From Arthrobacter mobilis (GTDB lineage Bacteria; Actinomycetota; Actinomycetes; Actinomycetales; Micrococcaceae), in NCBI RefSeq assembly GCF_012395835.1, contig NZ_JAAZSQ010000003.1:63396-127395 (forward strand): a DNA stretch of 64,000 bases, written 5' to 3'. Below the pieces are notes generated by a model. The model saw only the letters and a list, made by a program, of their open reading frames with translations. It had not been told where the DNA came from and did not search any database. Both the position numbers and the translations under genes were made by a program. Below, piece after piece: positions 24,496 to 37,187 of the stretch (positions are counted from its first letter, which is position 1; each line of letters starts with the position of its first letter).

Positions 24496-26114
24496 GCGTA
24501 CACCGGGTTATGGGGACGGAGACGGAGTATGGCATCCATGCTCCGGGCGATCCCCTGGCCAATTCCACGGTGCTCTCCTCCCAGATCATCAACGCCTATG
24601 CCGCGACGGTGCGCAGCGGGCTCGGCAACCTTGCCGGGACCCGCTGGGACTACACCGACGAGGAGCCGCTGCACGATGCGCGCGGCTGGGAGGTCTCCCG
24701 GGCGGATGCGGATCCGTCCCAGCTGACCGACATGCCGCCGGTGCTGGATGCCGAGCAGATCGCCCTCGCGAACGGCCGCCGCGGATCCGGCAGCGACTTC
24801 TATGCCGAGGAGTCCGCCGGCGGGGTGCTGATGAACATGGTGCTCAGCAACGGCGCCCGGCTGTACGTGGACCACGCCCACCCCGAGTACTCCAGTCCCG
24901 AGGTGACCAATCCGCTGGACGCCGTGCGCTGGGACAAGGCCGGGGACGTCGTGGTGCTCACCGCGCTGCGCCGGATTGCTCAGACCCCGGGATTCGCCCC
25001 GGTGAACTTGTACAAGAACAACACGGACAACAAGTCCGTCTCCTATGGTGCGCACGAGAACTACCTGATGCCGCGCAGCGTGCCGTTCGGGCATATTGTC
25101 ACCGGGCTGATCCCGTTCTTCGTCTCCCGCCAGATCATCTGCGGGGCCGGGCGGGTGGGCCGGGGGATGACCGGGCGGCTCAGCGGCTACCAGATCAGCC
25201 AGCGTGCGGACTTCTTCGAGGCGGAGGTGGGGCTGGAGACCACCATCCGGCGCCCGATCATCAATACCCGGGACGAACCGCACGCCGTGGCGGAGAAGTA
25301 CCGGCGGCTGCACGTGATCATTGGGGATGCCAACCTCAGCCAGGTCTCGATCTACCTGCGCCTGGGCACCACCGCGCTGGTGCTGTCCATGATCGAGCAC
25401 GGCGACGTGCCGCAGATCCAGCTGCACGAGCCGGTGCAGGCCCTGCAGGCGATCAGCCACGACCCGACCCTGCAGCAGAAGGTGGCGCTCAAGGACGGGA
25501 GCATGGTCACCGGGCTGGACCTGCAGGAGATGTACCTGGAAGCCGCGGCGGCGCACTGCCGGCGGCTGGGCACGGACGAGGGCATGACCGCCGACGTGCT
25601 CACCCGCTGGGGGAACCTGCTGGCGGTGCTGCGCCGGGACCCCATGCAGGCCGCCGCCCAGCTGGACTGGGTGGCCAAGCTCAAGCTGCTGGAGGCCTAC
25701 CGGGAGCGTGACGGGCTGGACTGGTCCGATGCGCGCCTGGGGCTGATCGACCTGCAGTATGCGGACCTGCGGCCGGAAAAGGGACTCTACTACCGGCTGG
25801 CCGCGCGGGGCCAGATGGAGCGGCTGGTCCCGGATGCGGAGATCCTGGACGCCGTACGCCAGCCGCCGGAGGACACCCGGGCCTTCTTCCGCGGCAAATG
25901 CATCGAGCATTTCCCCGAGCAGGTGGTCGGGGCCAGCTGGGACTCGGTCATTTTCGACCTGCCCAACAACCGCCGGCTGCAGCGGATCCCCACCCGGGAG
26001 CCGCTGCGCGGCACACGCGAACTGACCGGCAGGCTGTTCGAGGAGGCAGCCTCGGCCGAAGAATTCATTGCGGCGTTGCTGGGCCCCGGTCCTGCCGGCG
26101 GCGTGGCAACATAA
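24492..26114 (+). CDS. dop: Pup deamidase/depupylase
   Basis: A 540-residue Dop, glutamine-synthetase-like fold. It converts Pup's C-terminal Gln to Glu and also removes Pup from substrates. The opening [16 protein letters not shown] carries the ATP/metal site glutamates, and the [20 protein letters not shown] and [18 protein letters not shown] blocks are diagnostic. The insertion after residue 40 (the Dop loop, absent from PafA) is present. The GTG start overlaps the arc stop by 4 bases, so translation is coupled. Confidence 0.95.
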   Translation: MSVHRVMGTETEYGIHAPGDPLANSTVLSSQIINAYAATVRSGLGNLAGTRWDYTDEEPLHDARGWEVSRADADPSQLTDMPPVLDAEQIALANGRRGSGSDFYAEESAGGVLMNMVLSNGARLYVDHAHPEYSSPEVTNPLDAVRWDKAGDVVVLTALRRIAQTPGFAPVNLYKNNTDNKSVSYGAHENYLMPRSVPFGHIVTGLIPFFVSRQIICGAGRVGRGMTGRLSGYQISQRADFFEAEVGLETTIRRPIINTRDEPHAVAEKYRRLHVIIGDANLSQVSIYLRLGTTALVLSMIEHGDVPQIQLHEPVQALQAISHDPTLQQKVALKDGSMVTGLDLQEMYLEAAAAHCRRLGTDEGMTADVLTRWGNLLAVLRRDPMQAAAQLDWVAKLKLLEAYRERDGLDWSDARLGLIDLQYADLRPEKGLYYRLAARGQMERLVPDAEILDAVRQPPEDTRAFFRGKCIEHFPEQVVGASWDSVIFDLPNNRRLQRIPTREPLRGTRELTGRLFEEAASAEEFIAALLGPGPAGGVAT

Positions 26115-26204
26115 GCACTAGTCCAAGCGTTATTAATAGTGCCGGCAGCACCGGTGCAGCGCAGCCACCAGACAGGTGGCCGTACAACCGTCAAGGAGGC
26201 AGTG

Positions 26205-26408
26205 ATGGCAACCCAGGACCGCAAGAATGTGGAAGGCCGCAGCGTCGAGGAAGACTACGACGAAGCGCCCGCTCCGGAGCCGGCACCTGCCGCCGCCGGG
26301 TCGGCCGACACCCAGGCCACCGACGATCTGCTGGACGAGATTGACGGTGTGCTGGAACAGAACGCCGAGGAGTTTGTGCGCGGGTTCGTGCAGAAGGGCG
26401 GTCAGTAG
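26205..26408 (+). CDS. pup: Prokaryotic ubiquitin-like protein Pup
   Basis: A 67-residue, disordered protein modifier. The C-terminal half, DDLLDEIDGVLEQNAEEFVRGFVQKGGQ in two blocks, is the helix that binds the Mpa coiled coil, and the GGQ end requires deamidation by Dop before ligation. The acidic/Pro-Ala N-terminus is typical. AAGGAGG sits 6-12 bases before the ATG. It lies between dop and prcB as in other actinobacteria. Confidence 0.97.
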   Translation: MATQDRKNVEGRSVEEDYDEAPAPEPAPAAAGSADTQATDDLLDEIDGVLEQNAEEFVRGFVQKGGQ

Positions 26409-26411
26409 CCC

Positions 26412-27275
26412 ATGGGCATGCCGGCAGGGGGTCCGGGGTCAGTATTTTCGCAGATAGCCCATTCGGCGACCGCCTCGTTCTCGGAGTACCTGGCGCGCAC
26501 CGCCCCGGAGCTGCTGCCCGGTGCCCGCAGCGCGGCGCTGGGCGGGCTGCAGGCCCCGGCGGCGGGCGGGCCGGGCAGCGCCGTGCCGCAGGTGCCGCAC
26601 GCCACCACGATCGTGGCGATGGCCTTTGCCGGCGGTGTGCTGATGGCCGGGGACCGGCGGGCGACCATGGGCAATGTGATTGCCAGCCGGCACATCGAGA
26701 AGGTGTTCCCTGCCGACCAGTATTCGGTCCTGGGCATCGCGGGTACCGCCGGCCTGGCCCTGGACGTCACCCGGCTGTTCCAGGTCGAGCTTGAGCACTA
26801 CGAGAAGATCGAGGGCACGCTGCTGAGCCTGGAGGGCAAGGCCAACCGGCTCGGGGCCATGATCCAGGGCAACCTGGCGCTGGCACTGCAGGGCCTGGCG
26901 GTGGTGCCGCTGTTCGCCGGCTATGACACCGACCGGCGGGCAGGCAGGCTTTTCTCCTACGACGTCACCGGCGGCCGCTACGAGGAACTGGAGCACCACT
27001 CGGTGGGCTCCGGCGCGTTCTTCGCCCGCGGGGCGCTGAAGAAGCTGTGGAAGCCGAACCTGGACGAGGACGCCGCGGTGCGGGTCGCCGTCGAGGCGCT
27101 CTACGACGCCGCCGACGACGACTCCGCCACCGGCGGCCCGGACGTGGTCCGGCAGCTGTGGCCGGTGGTCTACACGGTCAATGCCGCCGGCGTCCGGCGA
27201 ATCCCCGACCGCGAGCTGGCCGCCGCCGCCGAGACAGTCATTGCCTCCCGGACCGTCGCCGGACGGGAGGCCTGA
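26412..27275 (+). CDS. prcB: Proteasome beta subunit
   Basis: A 287-residue beta subunit with an autocatalytically removed propeptide of about 64 residues. Processing at [11 protein letters not shown] would expose Thr65 as the nucleophile; the residue before it is Ala rather than the Gly of M. tuberculosis. AGDRRAT and IEKVFP supply the expected active-site Asp and Lys, and [14 protein letters not shown] is diagnostic. ATG 26412 follows pup by 3 bases; ATG 26418 is also possible. Confidence 0.95.
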   Translation: MGMPAGGPGSVFSQIAHSATASFSEYLARTAPELLPGARSAALGGLQAPAAGGPGSAVPQVPHATTIVAMAFAGGVLMAGDRRATMGNVIASRHIEKVFPADQYSVLGIAGTAGLALDVTRLFQVELEHYEKIEGTLLSLEGKANRLGAMIQGNLALALQGLAVVPLFAGYDTDRRAGRLFSYDVTGGRYEELEHHSVGSGAFFARGALKKLWKPNLDEDAAVRVAVEALYDAADDDSATGGPDVVRQLWPVVYTVNAAGVRRIPDRELAAAAETVIASRTVAGREA

Positions 27276-27277
27276 GC

Positions 27278-28009
27278 ATGACGCAGCAGTTCTACGTCTC
27301 GCCCGAGCAGCTGATGAAGGACCGGGCCGATTTCGCCCGGAAAGGCATCGCGCGCGGCCGCTCGGTCATCGTGCTCAGCTGCCGCGAGGGGATCGCGCTG
27401 GTGGCCGAGAACCCCTCGGTGTCGCTGCACAAGGTAGGGGAGATCTACGACCGGATCGCCTTCGCCGCCGTCGGCAAGTACAACGAGTTCGAAAGCCTGC
27501 GCCAGGCCGGCGTCCGCTACGCGGACGTGCGTGGTTATTCGTACAACCGCGGGGACGTCACCGCGCGCGGGCTGGCCAGCGTGTACGCGCAGAGCCTGGG
27601 GGCGGTGTTCACCGCCGATACCAAGCCGTTCGAAGTCGAACTCGCCGTCGTCGAGGTGGGCGGCACGCCGGCCGAGGACCATTTGTACCGGCTGACGTTC
27701 GACGGTTCGATCGCCGACGAAAAGGGCTTCGTGGTGATGGGCGGGCAGACCGAGTCCCTCAACGAGGCCCTGCGGCGCAGCTGGCAGGACGGGATGGACT
27801 TCCCGGAGGTCATCCGGGCCGCCGTCGGGGCGCTCTCCGGCGACGGCGCGGGCGAAGCCGGGGAATCCGGGGCCCGGAAGCTGGGGCCGGAGCTGCTGGA
27901 AATCGCGGTGCTGGACAGGGACCCGCTGTCCAGCCGGGGCAGCCGCCGGGCATTCCGCCGGCTGTCAGCTGCCGAAGTCGCCGCGGTACTGGGTACACAG
28001 GAGGAGTAA
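27278..28009 (+). CDS. prcA: Proteasome alpha subunit
   Basis: A 243-residue alpha subunit of the 20S core, whose ring gates the chamber and receives the GQYL tail of the ATPase. The start [32 protein letters not shown] is the conserved N-terminal gate and H0 helix. ATG at 27278 lies 2 bases after the prcB stop and 7 bases after GGGAGG. The C-terminal about 30 residues are variable as usual. Confidence 0.96.
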   Translation: MTQQFYVSPEQLMKDRADFARKGIARGRSVIVLSCREGIALVAENPSVSLHKVGEIYDRIAFAAVGKYNEFESLRQAGVRYADVRGYSYNRGDVTARGLASVYAQSLGAVFTADTKPFEVELAVVEVGGTPAEDHLYRLTFDGSIADEKGFVVMGGQTESLNEALRRSWQDGMDFPEVIRAAVGALSGDGAGEAGESGARKLGPELLEIAVLDRDPLSSRGSRRAFRRLSAAEVAAVLGTQEE

Positions 28010-28013
28010 GAGC

Positions 28014-29375
28014 ATGGACCGGCGCATTTTTGGTGTGGAGACCGAGTTCGGCATTTCCTACTCGGCTCCGGAATCCCGTCCGCTCTCGCCCGAAGAGGTA
28101 GCCCGCTACCTCTTCCGCAAAGTGGTGACCTGGGGCCGGTCCTCGAACGTGTTCCTGACCAACGGCTCCCGGCTGTACCTGGACGTGGGCTCGCATCCGG
28201 AGTATGCCACCGCCGAGTGCGACGACGTGGCCCAGCTGATCGCCCAGGACCGCGCCGGCGAGCTGATCCTGGAAGACCTCATGAACGAGGCGCAGGACCG
28301 GCTGCACAAGGAAGGCTTCGACGGCAACGTCTACCTGTTCAAGAACAACACCGACTCCGCCGGAAACTCCTACGGCAGCCACGAAAACTACCTGATTCCG
28401 CGGAAGCTGGAATTCTCCCGGCTGGCGGACATCCTCATCCCGTTCCTGGTCACCCGCCAGCTGCTGGTCGGGGCCGGCAAGGTGCTCAAGACGCAGAACG
28501 GCTCCATCTATGCGTTCTCCCAGCGGGCGGACCACATCTGGGAGGGTGTCTCGTCGGCCACCACCCGGTCCCGGCCGATCATCAATACCCGCGACGAGCC
28601 GCATGCCGATGCCGAATACTACCGCCGGCTGCATGTGATCAACGGCGACTCGAACATGTCCGAGACCACGACGATGCTGAAGATCGGCACCGTGGACCTG
28701 CTGCTGCGGATGATCGAGGCCGGGACCATCATGCGCGACATGCGGCTGGAAAACCCCATCCGCAGCATCCGCGACATCTCCCACGACCTGACCGGCTCCC
28801 GGCCGCTGAAGCTGGCCAACGGACGGGAGATGTCGGCGGTGCAGATGCAGGCGGAGTACCTGGCCAAGGCCAAGGACTTCGTTGAGCAGCACGGGGCGCA
28901 CAACCCGCACGTGCCGCGGATCCTGGACTTGTGGGAGCGGACCTTGGTGGCCATTGCCGGCGGCAACCACGATGCCATCTCCCGGGAAATCGACTGGGCA
29001 ATCAAGAAGAAGCTGATCGAACGCGTCCAGGCCCGGCACGGTCTTTCGCTCGAATCCGCGCGGCTGGCCCAGCTGGATCTGACCTACCACGACATCTCGC
29101 GTACCCGCGGCCTGTTCTACCTGCTGCAGAACCGGGGCGAGGTGGACCGGGTGGTCGACGATGCGGATATCAAGTCCGCCGTCGACACCCCGCCGCAGAC
29201 CACCCGGGCCAAGCTCCGCGGGGACTTTGTGCGCGCCGCCCGCGAACACGGCAGGGACTTCACGGTGGACTGGGTGCACCTGAAGCTCAATGACCGGTCC
29301 CAGCAGACCATCCTGTGCAAGGACCCGTTCCGCAGCACCGACGAAAGGGTCGCTGCCCTGCTGGCTTCGCTCTGA
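28014..29375 (+). CDS. pafA: Pup-protein ligase
   Basis: A 453-residue PafA, paralogue of Dop, which uses ATP to join deamidated Pup to substrate lysines. The N-terminus [14 protein letters not shown] has the catalytic Glu/Asp cluster; [20 protein letters not shown] and [27 protein letters not shown] are diagnostic. It lacks the Dop loop. AGGAGGAGTAAG lies in front of the ATG, partly across the prcA stop. Confidence 0.96.
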   Translation: MDRRIFGVETEFGISYSAPESRPLSPEEVARYLFRKVVTWGRSSNVFLTNGSRLYLDVGSHPEYATAECDDVAQLIAQDRAGELILEDLMNEAQDRLHKEGFDGNVYLFKNNTDSAGNSYGSHENYLIPRKLEFSRLADILIPFLVTRQLLVGAGKVLKTQNGSIYAFSQRADHIWEGVSSATTRSRPIINTRDEPHADAEYYRRLHVINGDSNMSETTTMLKIGTVDLLLRMIEAGTIMRDMRLENPIRSIRDISHDLTGSRPLKLANGREMSAVQMQAEYLAKAKDFVEQHGAHNPHVPRILDLWERTLVAIAGGNHDAISREIDWAIKKKLIERVQARHGLSLESARLAQLDLTYHDISRTRGLFYLLQNRGEVDRVVDDADIKSAVDTPPQTTRAKLRGDFVRAAREHGRDFTVDWVHLKLNDRSQQTILCKDPFRSTDERVAALLASL

Positions 29376-29497
29376 CCGGAACGGTCCGGTGCTGTGCGCG
29401 GCGGCTGCCTGCCGTCTGCGTCTTCCAGGGTGTTCCGGGTTGGACCGGTTTCTCTGAGACAATGGGCACGGCAATGATCTCCACCGAAAGTTGAACC

Positions 29498-30415
29498 GTG
29501 CGCAAACTATTAGCGATATTGCTGCCTTGTGCCCTGCTGCTGACCGCCTGCGGGGGTTCCGATGGCGGTTCCTCCTCCGGTGCCACCTCGCTGGACGACG
29601 TGAAGGTCACCCAGGCCGGCGAAGGCAAGGCTCCCGAGGTGGAGTTCGCCACCCCGCTGGACCTGCCCGAGACCACCGCAAAGGTGATCAAGGAGGGCGA
29701 GGGAGAAGGCGCCAAGGACGGACAGTGGATCAGGTACCGGATGGCAGGCTACGATGCCACCACGGGCACGCGCGGCGTGGAAACCTACACCGCCGCCGGG
29801 GCGCAGACCATTCCGCTGGATGAATCGCTCAAGGCCGGCGATCCGGGCCTGTACAGCGCACTCAACGGCGTCAAGACCGGCTCGGACGTGGCGTACTACT
29901 ACAAGCCCGAGGCCGCCGGCAATGCCTCGGCGCCGGCCCAGAACCCGCAGCTGGTGATCCTGACCGTCGAAGGCATCAAGGACAAGGCGGTCAAGGCCGA
30001 TGCCGCCGAGGTCGCCGCCCTGGACAAGGCCGGCAAGCTGCCGGACATCTCTTTCGATTCCAAGGGCGTTCCGTCCGTGAAGATTCCCGAGGGGAACCAG
30101 GCCCCGGGCAACCTGGTGGTCAAGGTGATCGAGGAAGGCAGCGGCAAGGCCGCCACGGCCGAGAGCACGGTCAAGGCCCGGTACACCGGCTGGAACTGGG
30201 GCAAGGGCGCCGAGTTCGATTCCAGCTTCGCACGCGGCGAGGCGGCCGAATTTCCGCTGAGCGGTGTCATCGAGGGCTGGACCAAGGGCCTGACCGGGCT
30301 CAAGAAGGGGAGCAAGGTCATGCTCTCCATCCCCGCCGAGATGGCCTACGCCAGCGGCCAGGGCGAGGCCGTCGGCGACCTGATTTTCTACGTCGAGCTC
30401 GTCGACGTTAAGTAA
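29498..30415 (+). CDS. FKBP-type peptidyl-prolyl isomerase lipoprotein
   Basis: A 305-residue exported lipoprotein: signal MRKLLAILLPCALLLTACGG with lipobox LTAC, a Ser/Gly linker, then two FKBP-like halves, of which the second (about 205-305) has the more regular pattern TVKARYTGWNWGKGAEFDSSF and ... GVIEGWTKGLTGLKKGSKVMLSIPAEMAY. The first half is diverged and may be non-catalytic. Probable role: folding of exported proteins. GTG start at 29498. It keeps its usual place behind pafA. Confidence 0.88.
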   Translation: MRKLLAILLPCALLLTACGGSDGGSSSGATSLDDVKVTQAGEGKAPEVEFATPLDLPETTAKVIKEGEGEGAKDGQWIRYRMAGYDATTGTRGVETYTAAGAQTIPLDESLKAGDPGLYSALNGVKTGSDVAYYYKPEAAGNASAPAQNPQLVILTVEGIKDKAVKADAAEVAALDKAGKLPDISFDSKGVPSVKIPEGNQAPGNLVVKVIEEGSGKAATAESTVKARYTGWNWGKGAEFDSSFARGEAAEFPLSGVIEGWTKGLTGLKKGSKVMLSIPAEMAYASGQGEAVGDLIFYVELVDVK

Positions 30416-30461
30416 CCCACTGAATACTGGAACCATGGTTCCGGTGCGGAAGGAAAGAACC

Positions 30462-30857
30462 ATGTCATTTGGCCAGCGCGAATACGACCGCCAGAAGCCC
30501 GAGATCGATTTTCCCGGGACCGAAGCCCCGACCGAGCTGAAGATCGAGGACATCATCGTCGGCGACGGCCCGGAGGCCAAGCCGGGCGATACCGTCTCCA
30601 CGCACTATGTGGGGGTCGCCTGGTCCACCGGTGAGGAATTCGACGCTTCCTGGAACCGCGGCGCCCCGCTGGACTTCCGGGTCGGCGTCGGCCAGGTCAT
30701 CCAGGGCTGGGACCAGGGGCTGCTGGGCATGAAGGTCGGCGGCCGCCGCCGGCTGGAAATCCCTTCCGAGCTGGCCTATGGCAGCCGCGGTGCCGGCGCG
30801 GCGATCGGGCCGAACGAGGCCCTGATCTTCGTGGTGGACCTGCTCGCCGTCCGTTAA
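30462..30857 (+). CDS. FKBP-type peptidyl-prolyl isomerase
   Basis: A 131-residue cytosolic FKBP. The whole FKBP domain is present: PGDTVSTHYVGVAWSTGEEFDASW, VGVGQVIQGWDQGLLGMKVGGRRRLEIPSELAYG and a C-terminal ALIFVVDLLAV strand. The aromatic pocket residues (Tyr, Phe, Trp) are conserved. ATG 30462 is selected for AAGGAAAG upstream. It lies 46 bases after the lipoprotein FKBP. Confidence 0.92.
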   Translation: MSFGQREYDRQKPEIDFPGTEAPTELKIEDIIVGDGPEAKPGDTVSTHYVGVAWSTGEEFDASWNRGAPLDFRVGVGQVIQGWDQGLLGMKVGGRRRLEIPSELAYGSRGAGAAIGPNEALIFVVDLLAVR

Positions 30858-30967
30858 GCAGGCCCTTCGGGAATCCAGGCAGGAAACAGGGCGGGGCGGC
30901 GGTGAACGTTAGGTCATCGTTACCCCGCCCGTTCCGGTTAACTTCGCCGCCGGCACCGCCCAGACAG

Positions 30968-30973
30968 TAACGT
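30968..30973 (+). promoter_or_regulatory. -10 box of pafBC
   Basis: TAACGT ends 7 bases before the ATG at 30981, with no Shine-Dalgarno: a leaderless pattern that would give pafBC its own promoter inside the operon. Confidence 0.45.
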
Positions 30974-30980
30974 TGAATCC

Positions 30981-32984
30981 ATGTCCGTGTCCAAGACCGA
31001 GCGCCTGCTGAACCTGACCATCGCCCTGCTGGAGCGGCGGCGCGGCTACAGCAAGGAAGAGCTTCGTTCCCTCATCCCCTCCTACCAGGAGGCCCCGAGC
31101 GAGGAGGCGTTCAACCGCCTGTTCGAGCGCGACAAGGAGGCCCTGCGGGACATGGGGGTGCCCGTGGAAACCTTCTCCGAGGACACCTTCTTCGACCACG
31201 ACCAAAGCGCGAGCCGGTACCGGATCGACCGCCGGGCCTATCGTCTGCCGGAACTGGCCTTCACCGCCGAGGAAACCGCCGTGCTCTCCCTGGCTTCCCG
31301 CCTGTGGCAGCAGGCCTCGCTCGGTTCCGCCGCGGCCCGGGCCGTGCGCCGGCTGGACGTGCGGGGTGCGCTGGCCGAGTCGGACACCTTGATCGGCGTC
31401 GAGCCGCGGCTGCGCACCGCCGAACCGGCCTTTGAGGACATGCTCGCGGCCGTCCTGGAGCGGTATCCGGTCTCCTTCGGGTACCGCTCCGGTTCGGCCC
31501 GGGAAACCTCGGTGCGCAGGGTCGAACCATGGGGCCTGGGCAACCGCTTCGGCAACTGGTACCTGGTGGGCCGGGACATGGACAAGGACAAAGAGCGCAC
31601 CTTCCGGCTGTCCCGGGTGACAACCACGGTAAAGAAGCTGCCCGGCAGCTTCGAACGCCCTGAGGGGTTCACCATGCGCGCTGCCCTTGCGGCCCTGGAC
31701 CCCCGCCGGCGGGAGCAGACGGCCGGTCTGCTGCTGCGGCCGGGCCGGGCGAACGTTTTCCGCACCGGCACGCCGGGGGAGCGGCCTGCCGAGTCCGGTT
31801 GGGACCGGGTCGAGTACCGCTTCAACGACGTCGAGGTGCTGGCGGAGGAGATCGCCGCCCATGGCGCGCAGGTGCGCGTGGTGTCCCCGCCGGAACTGGC
31901 CGAGGCAGTCCGGCGGCGGCTGGAAGGAGCCCTGGCGGCGGCCCAGGAACCGGCCCCCGCCTACCGGCTGCCCCCCGCGGCCGCGGGCAACGGTGCCGGC
32001 CGGGTGAAATCCTCGGCCCTGGACCGCCTGCCGCGGCTGCTGGATCTGGTCTCCTACGTGACCGCCAACCAGGGTGCCGACCTGGCCGAAACCGCCCGGC
32101 TGTTCCAGGTCTCCACCGCCCAGCTGGTCAAGGACCTGAACCTGCTCTTTGTCTGCGGCGCCCCGGGTTACGGCCCGGACCAGCTGATCGAGGCAGAGTG
32201 GGAGTCCGGCTGCATCTTCATCCGCAATGCCGAGGAGATCTCCCAGCCCGTGCGCCTGGGCCTGGACGAGGCGCTGTCCCTGGTGGTCGGGCTGCAGGCG
32301 CTGGAAACGGTGCCCGGCGTCGGCAGACACCAGGCGCTGGCGACCGCCCTGGGCAAACTGCTGGAGGCCACCGGCGGCGAGGACGGCTTCCGCGCGGTGG
32401 CAGCGGATTTCGACGACGCCGCTGCCGCACCGTACGTGCAGCAGCTCCAGGACGCCGTCCTGGCCCGGGAGACGCTGACAATGGAGTACCTGGTGGCCTC
32501 CCGGGACGAGATCACCGCACGGGAGGTCGACCCGCTGCAGGTCTTCGCCCAGGACGGCCACTGGTACCTGAGCGCCTGGTGCCACCGGCAGCAGGGCCGG
32601 CGGCAGTTCCGGGTGGACCGGATCCGTTCGCTGGCCGGCACGGGCAGGCACTTCGCCGAATGGGAAGGTGAAGACGCCGGCACGGCGCAGAGCCTGTTCA
32701 CCCCGCAGGAGAGCGACGAGCACGTGGTGCTGCGCATCTCCGCACGGCTGGAGGCGCTGGCGGAGCAGTACAACGCGGTGCGCCGGACCACCCTTGAGGA
32801 CGGCGGATGTGTTGCCGAGCTGCGGCTGGGCTCGACGGCGCTGGTGCCGGGCCTCGTGGCACGGCACGGCGGGGAGCTGGCCGTGCTGGCGCCGGCCGGG
32901 CTGGCCGCCGAGACCCTGGCCTGGCTGCGCGAGGCTGCCGAAGCGGCCGGTTCCCTGGCTGCGGCCTGCAGGAAAGGGGCCTAG
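30981..32984 (+). CDS. pafBC: Fused PafBC transcription activator
   Basis: A 667-residue protein with two PafB/PafC-like halves in one chain, each made of an N-terminal winged helix (residues about 5-70 and about 350-420), a WYL domain (YRSGSARETSVRRVEPWGLG with NWYLVGRD; then LTMEYLVASRDEITAREVDP with GHWYLSAW) and a C-terminal extension. In mycobacteria PafB and PafC are separate and act as a heterodimer, activating LexA-independent DNA-damage genes; naturally fused forms are known in Arthrobacter. It is not needed for pupylation itself. Confidence 0.93.
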   Translation: MSVSKTERLLNLTIALLERRRGYSKEELRSLIPSYQEAPSEEAFNRLFERDKEALRDMGVPVETFSEDTFFDHDQSASRYRIDRRAYRLPELAFTAEETAVLSLASRLWQQASLGSAAARAVRRLDVRGALAESDTLIGVEPRLRTAEPAFEDMLAAVLERYPVSFGYRSGSARETSVRRVEPWGLGNRFGNWYLVGRDMDKDKERTFRLSRVTTTVKKLPGSFERPEGFTMRAALAALDPRRREQTAGLLLRPGRANVFRTGTPGERPAESGWDRVEYRFNDVEVLAEEIAAHGAQVRVVSPPELAEAVRRRLEGALAAAQEPAPAYRLPPAAAGNGAGRVKSSALDRLPRLLDLVSYVTANQGADLAETARLFQVSTAQLVKDLNLLFVCGAPGYGPDQLIEAEWESGCIFIRNAEEISQPVRLGLDEALSLVVGLQALETVPGVGRHQALATALGKLLEATGGEDGFRAVAADFDDAAAAPYVQQLQDAVLARETLTMEYLVASRDEITAREVDPLQVFAQDGHWYLSAWCHRQQGRRQFRVDRIRSLAGTGRHFAEWEGEDAGTAQSLFTPQESDEHVVLRISARLEALAEQYNAVRRTTLEDGGCVAELRLGSTALVPGLVARHGGELAVLAPAGLAAETLAWLREAAEAAGSLAAACRKGA

Positions 32985-32990
32985 AATCCA

Positions 32991-33332
32991 ATGATGCCGT
33001 TCTGGTTCTGGATCCTTCTCTGGGTGGCGTTGTGCGCCCTCGCCCTGCTGTTCGTGCTCTTCCTCGGCTGGCGGATCTTCCGCGCCTTCATGGCCACGCT
33101 GGCCGAATTCGAACGGGCCGCCGCCCGGCTCTCGCCGCGTGCGCCGTCGCCGTCCGCGCGGGAGCCGGAGACGGGGAACTTCGTCCCGGCCGTCTTCCAG
33201 GACCCGGGCCAGGTGCGGGCGGATTATCTCGACGGCAAAGCCCGGCGGGACCAGGCCCGCCGGGCACGGCGGGTGGCGCGGCGGGCGGCCAGGGGCCAGC
33301 GCCAGTCTCTGCGGGACCTCGGACTGACGTAG
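32991..33332 (+). CDS. Small membrane protein, hypothetical
   Basis: A 113-residue protein. One long hydrophobic segment (about residues 3-32, MPFWFWILLWVALCALALLF) is followed by a soluble, strongly basic C-terminus (RRDQARRARRVARRAARGQR). No known domain. Translation may begin at either of two adjacent ATGs; TAGAAT lies 6 bases ahead of the second. It is co-directional between pafBC and tatA, 29 bases before tatA. Confidence 0.7.
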   Translation: MMPFWFWILLWVALCALALLFVLFLGWRIFRAFMATLAEFERAAARLSPRAPSPSAREPETGNFVPAVFQDPGQVRADYLDGKARRDQARRARRVARRAARGQRQSLRDLGLT

Positions 33333-33361
33333 GATTGACTTGATACGAAAGGAACCACGTT

Positions 33362-33637
33362 ATGGGACGACTCTTCGATAGCCCCTGGCCGATCATCATC
33401 CTGATCATCGTTGCCCTCCTGCTGTTCGGTGCGCCGAAGCTGCCCGGTCTTGCCCGCAGCGTGGGCCAGTCCCTGCGGATCTTCAAGTCCGAGGTCAAGC
33501 AGATGAAGGACGAGGATGCCTCCCGGTCCGGGGAGGAGCCGGTCGAAGGCCGCGTGGTGAATCCTCCGCAGGGCGTCCGCAACCAGGAACAGGCGCGCAA
33601 CGCCAACGGCGGGAACCAGCCGCCGGGCCAGCAGTAA
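33362..33637 (+). CDS. tatA: Twin-arginine translocase subunit TatA
   Basis: A 91-residue TatA: one N-terminal membrane helix (PWPIIILIIVALLLFGAPKLPGLARSVGQ with the FG hinge), an amphipathic helix LRIFKSEVKQMKDE and a disordered tail. It forms the protein-conducting oligomer of the Tat system that moves folded proteins. GAAAGGA supports the start. tatC follows after 6 bases. Confidence 0.95.
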   Translation: MGRLFDSPWPIIILIIVALLLFGAPKLPGLARSVGQSLRIFKSEVKQMKDEDASRSGEEPVEGRVVNPPQGVRNQEQARNANGGNQPPGQQ

Positions 33638-33643
33638 AGGCCA

Positions 33644-34474
33644 ATGGCTCGAAAAACCGGGCGCAAGGCCAATCCTGAAGGACGGATGCCGCTCAAGGAG
33701 CATATCCGGGAGCTGCGGAACCGGCTCGTTGTCAGCGGCATTGCGGTGCTCGCCGGCGCCGTCGGGGGATGGTTCCTCTATGACCCGGTCATGGCGGCCA
33801 TCCAGCAGCCCATGTTCGAAATCTCCGCCGAGCAGGGCCGGCAGGCCGAGATCAACTTCGGCAGCGTGGGCTCGCCCTTCGACCTGAAGATCCAGGTGTC
33901 GATCTTCCTGGGCATCCTGGTCAGCTCGCCGGTCTGGATCTACCAGCTCTGGGCCTTCATCACGCCGGGCCTGAAGGCCAAGGAGCGGCGCTACACCCTC
34001 GGCTTCATGCTGTCGGCTGTGCCGCTGTTCCTGCTGGGCATTTACTTCGGGTGGCTGGTGCTGCCCGAAATCGTCAAGGTGCTGACCATGTTCACGCCCG
34101 AGGGCGGCTCCAACATCATCCTGGCCACCGACTACCTCACCTTCGTAATGCGCATGCTGCTGTCCCTGGGCGTGGCATTCCTGACGCCGGTGGTCCTGGT
34201 GGGGATCAACTTCGCCGGCCTGGTCAGCGGCCGCCAGGTCATCAAGAGCTGGCGTGTGATCGTGTTCCTGGTCTGCGTGGTGGCGGCCATGGCGGCGCCG
34301 GGTCCGGACGCAATGTCCATGTTCCTGCTGGCCGCGCCCCTGCTGTTCCTGTTCTTCGTGGCGGTAGGTGTCTGCCTGCTCAATGACAAGCGCCGCGAAC
34401 GCCGCCGCGCGGCGCAGGAGGCAGAGATTGCCCGCAACGCGGGCAAGGCCACGCCGCTGGAAGAGCTCGGCTAG
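33644..34474 (+). CDS. tatC: Twin-arginine translocase subunit TatC
   Basis: A 276-residue six-helix receptor that binds RR signal peptides. Hallmarks: MPLKEHIRELRNRLVVSG at the N-terminus, SPVWIYQLWAFITPGLKAKERRY and the later FLTPVVLVGINFAGLVS block. No tatB is nearby, as is common in actinobacteria. It is the last gene before the katG interruption. Confidence 0.95.
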   Translation: MARKTGRKANPEGRMPLKEHIRELRNRLVVSGIAVLAGAVGGWFLYDPVMAAIQQPMFEISAEQGRQAEINFGSVGSPFDLKIQVSIFLGILVSSPVWIYQLWAFITPGLKAKERRYTLGFMLSAVPLFLLGIYFGWLVLPEIVKVLTMFTPEGGSNIILATDYLTFVMRMLLSLGVAFLTPVVLVGINFAGLVSGRQVIKSWRVIVFLVCVVAAMAAPGPDAMSMFLLAAPLLFLFFVAVGVCLLNDKRRERRRAAQEAEIARNAGKATPLEELG

Positions 34475-34641
34475 CAGTACTTGTTGAGGACGTGGAACCC
34501 GTCGCTGTGCCGTTGCCGATGATGCAGCCGCGGGAGAGTCTTGTCCAATTGCGCCGTGGGGGCTCTCCCCGCACCGTCCGCTCATGGTCAAATAGGAGGG
34601 TTAGACCGGCTGCCCGAGTCCGACCGCGGCCTCGGCCATAG

Positions 34642-36948
<2,307 letters not shown>

Positions 36949-36955
36949 CCGAGGC

Positions 36956-36991
36956 CTCCGGGGCCGGCTGCAGAGGCGGCCGGCCCCGGAG
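36956..36991. terminator. Hairpin after katG
   Basis: CTCCGGGGCCGGC (36956-36968) pairs with GCCGGCCCCGGAG (36979-36991), a 13-base perfect stem. No T tract follows. Confidence 0.65.
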
Positions 36992-37175
36992 CAGCCGGCC
37001 GCCTGCCGGCCCTTGCGCGGTGGCGGACGGCCTCCGGACTTCGAGGCGGAACCGATCCTCGCGGCCATCCTCCTGTGCCTGCGGTCATTCACGGGGCCCG
37101 CCCCAGGCTGGATTGGACCGGGAGTCCCGGAACCCTCCTGACAGTGCGCGCATCCTGCCGGCGGCAGGCAGCGCG

Positions 37176-37181
37176 TAGGCT
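37176..37181 (+). promoter_or_regulatory. -10 box of helY
   Basis: TAGGCT ends 6 bases before the ATG at 37188, which has no ribosome site. Confidence 0.4.
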
Positions 37182-37187
37182 TCTACT

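Noticed and set aside
30909-32867. 652-residue minus-strand open frame opposite pafBC
   Set aside because: It is antisense to a gene with clear WYL domains; no ribosome site and no protein family is recognisable.
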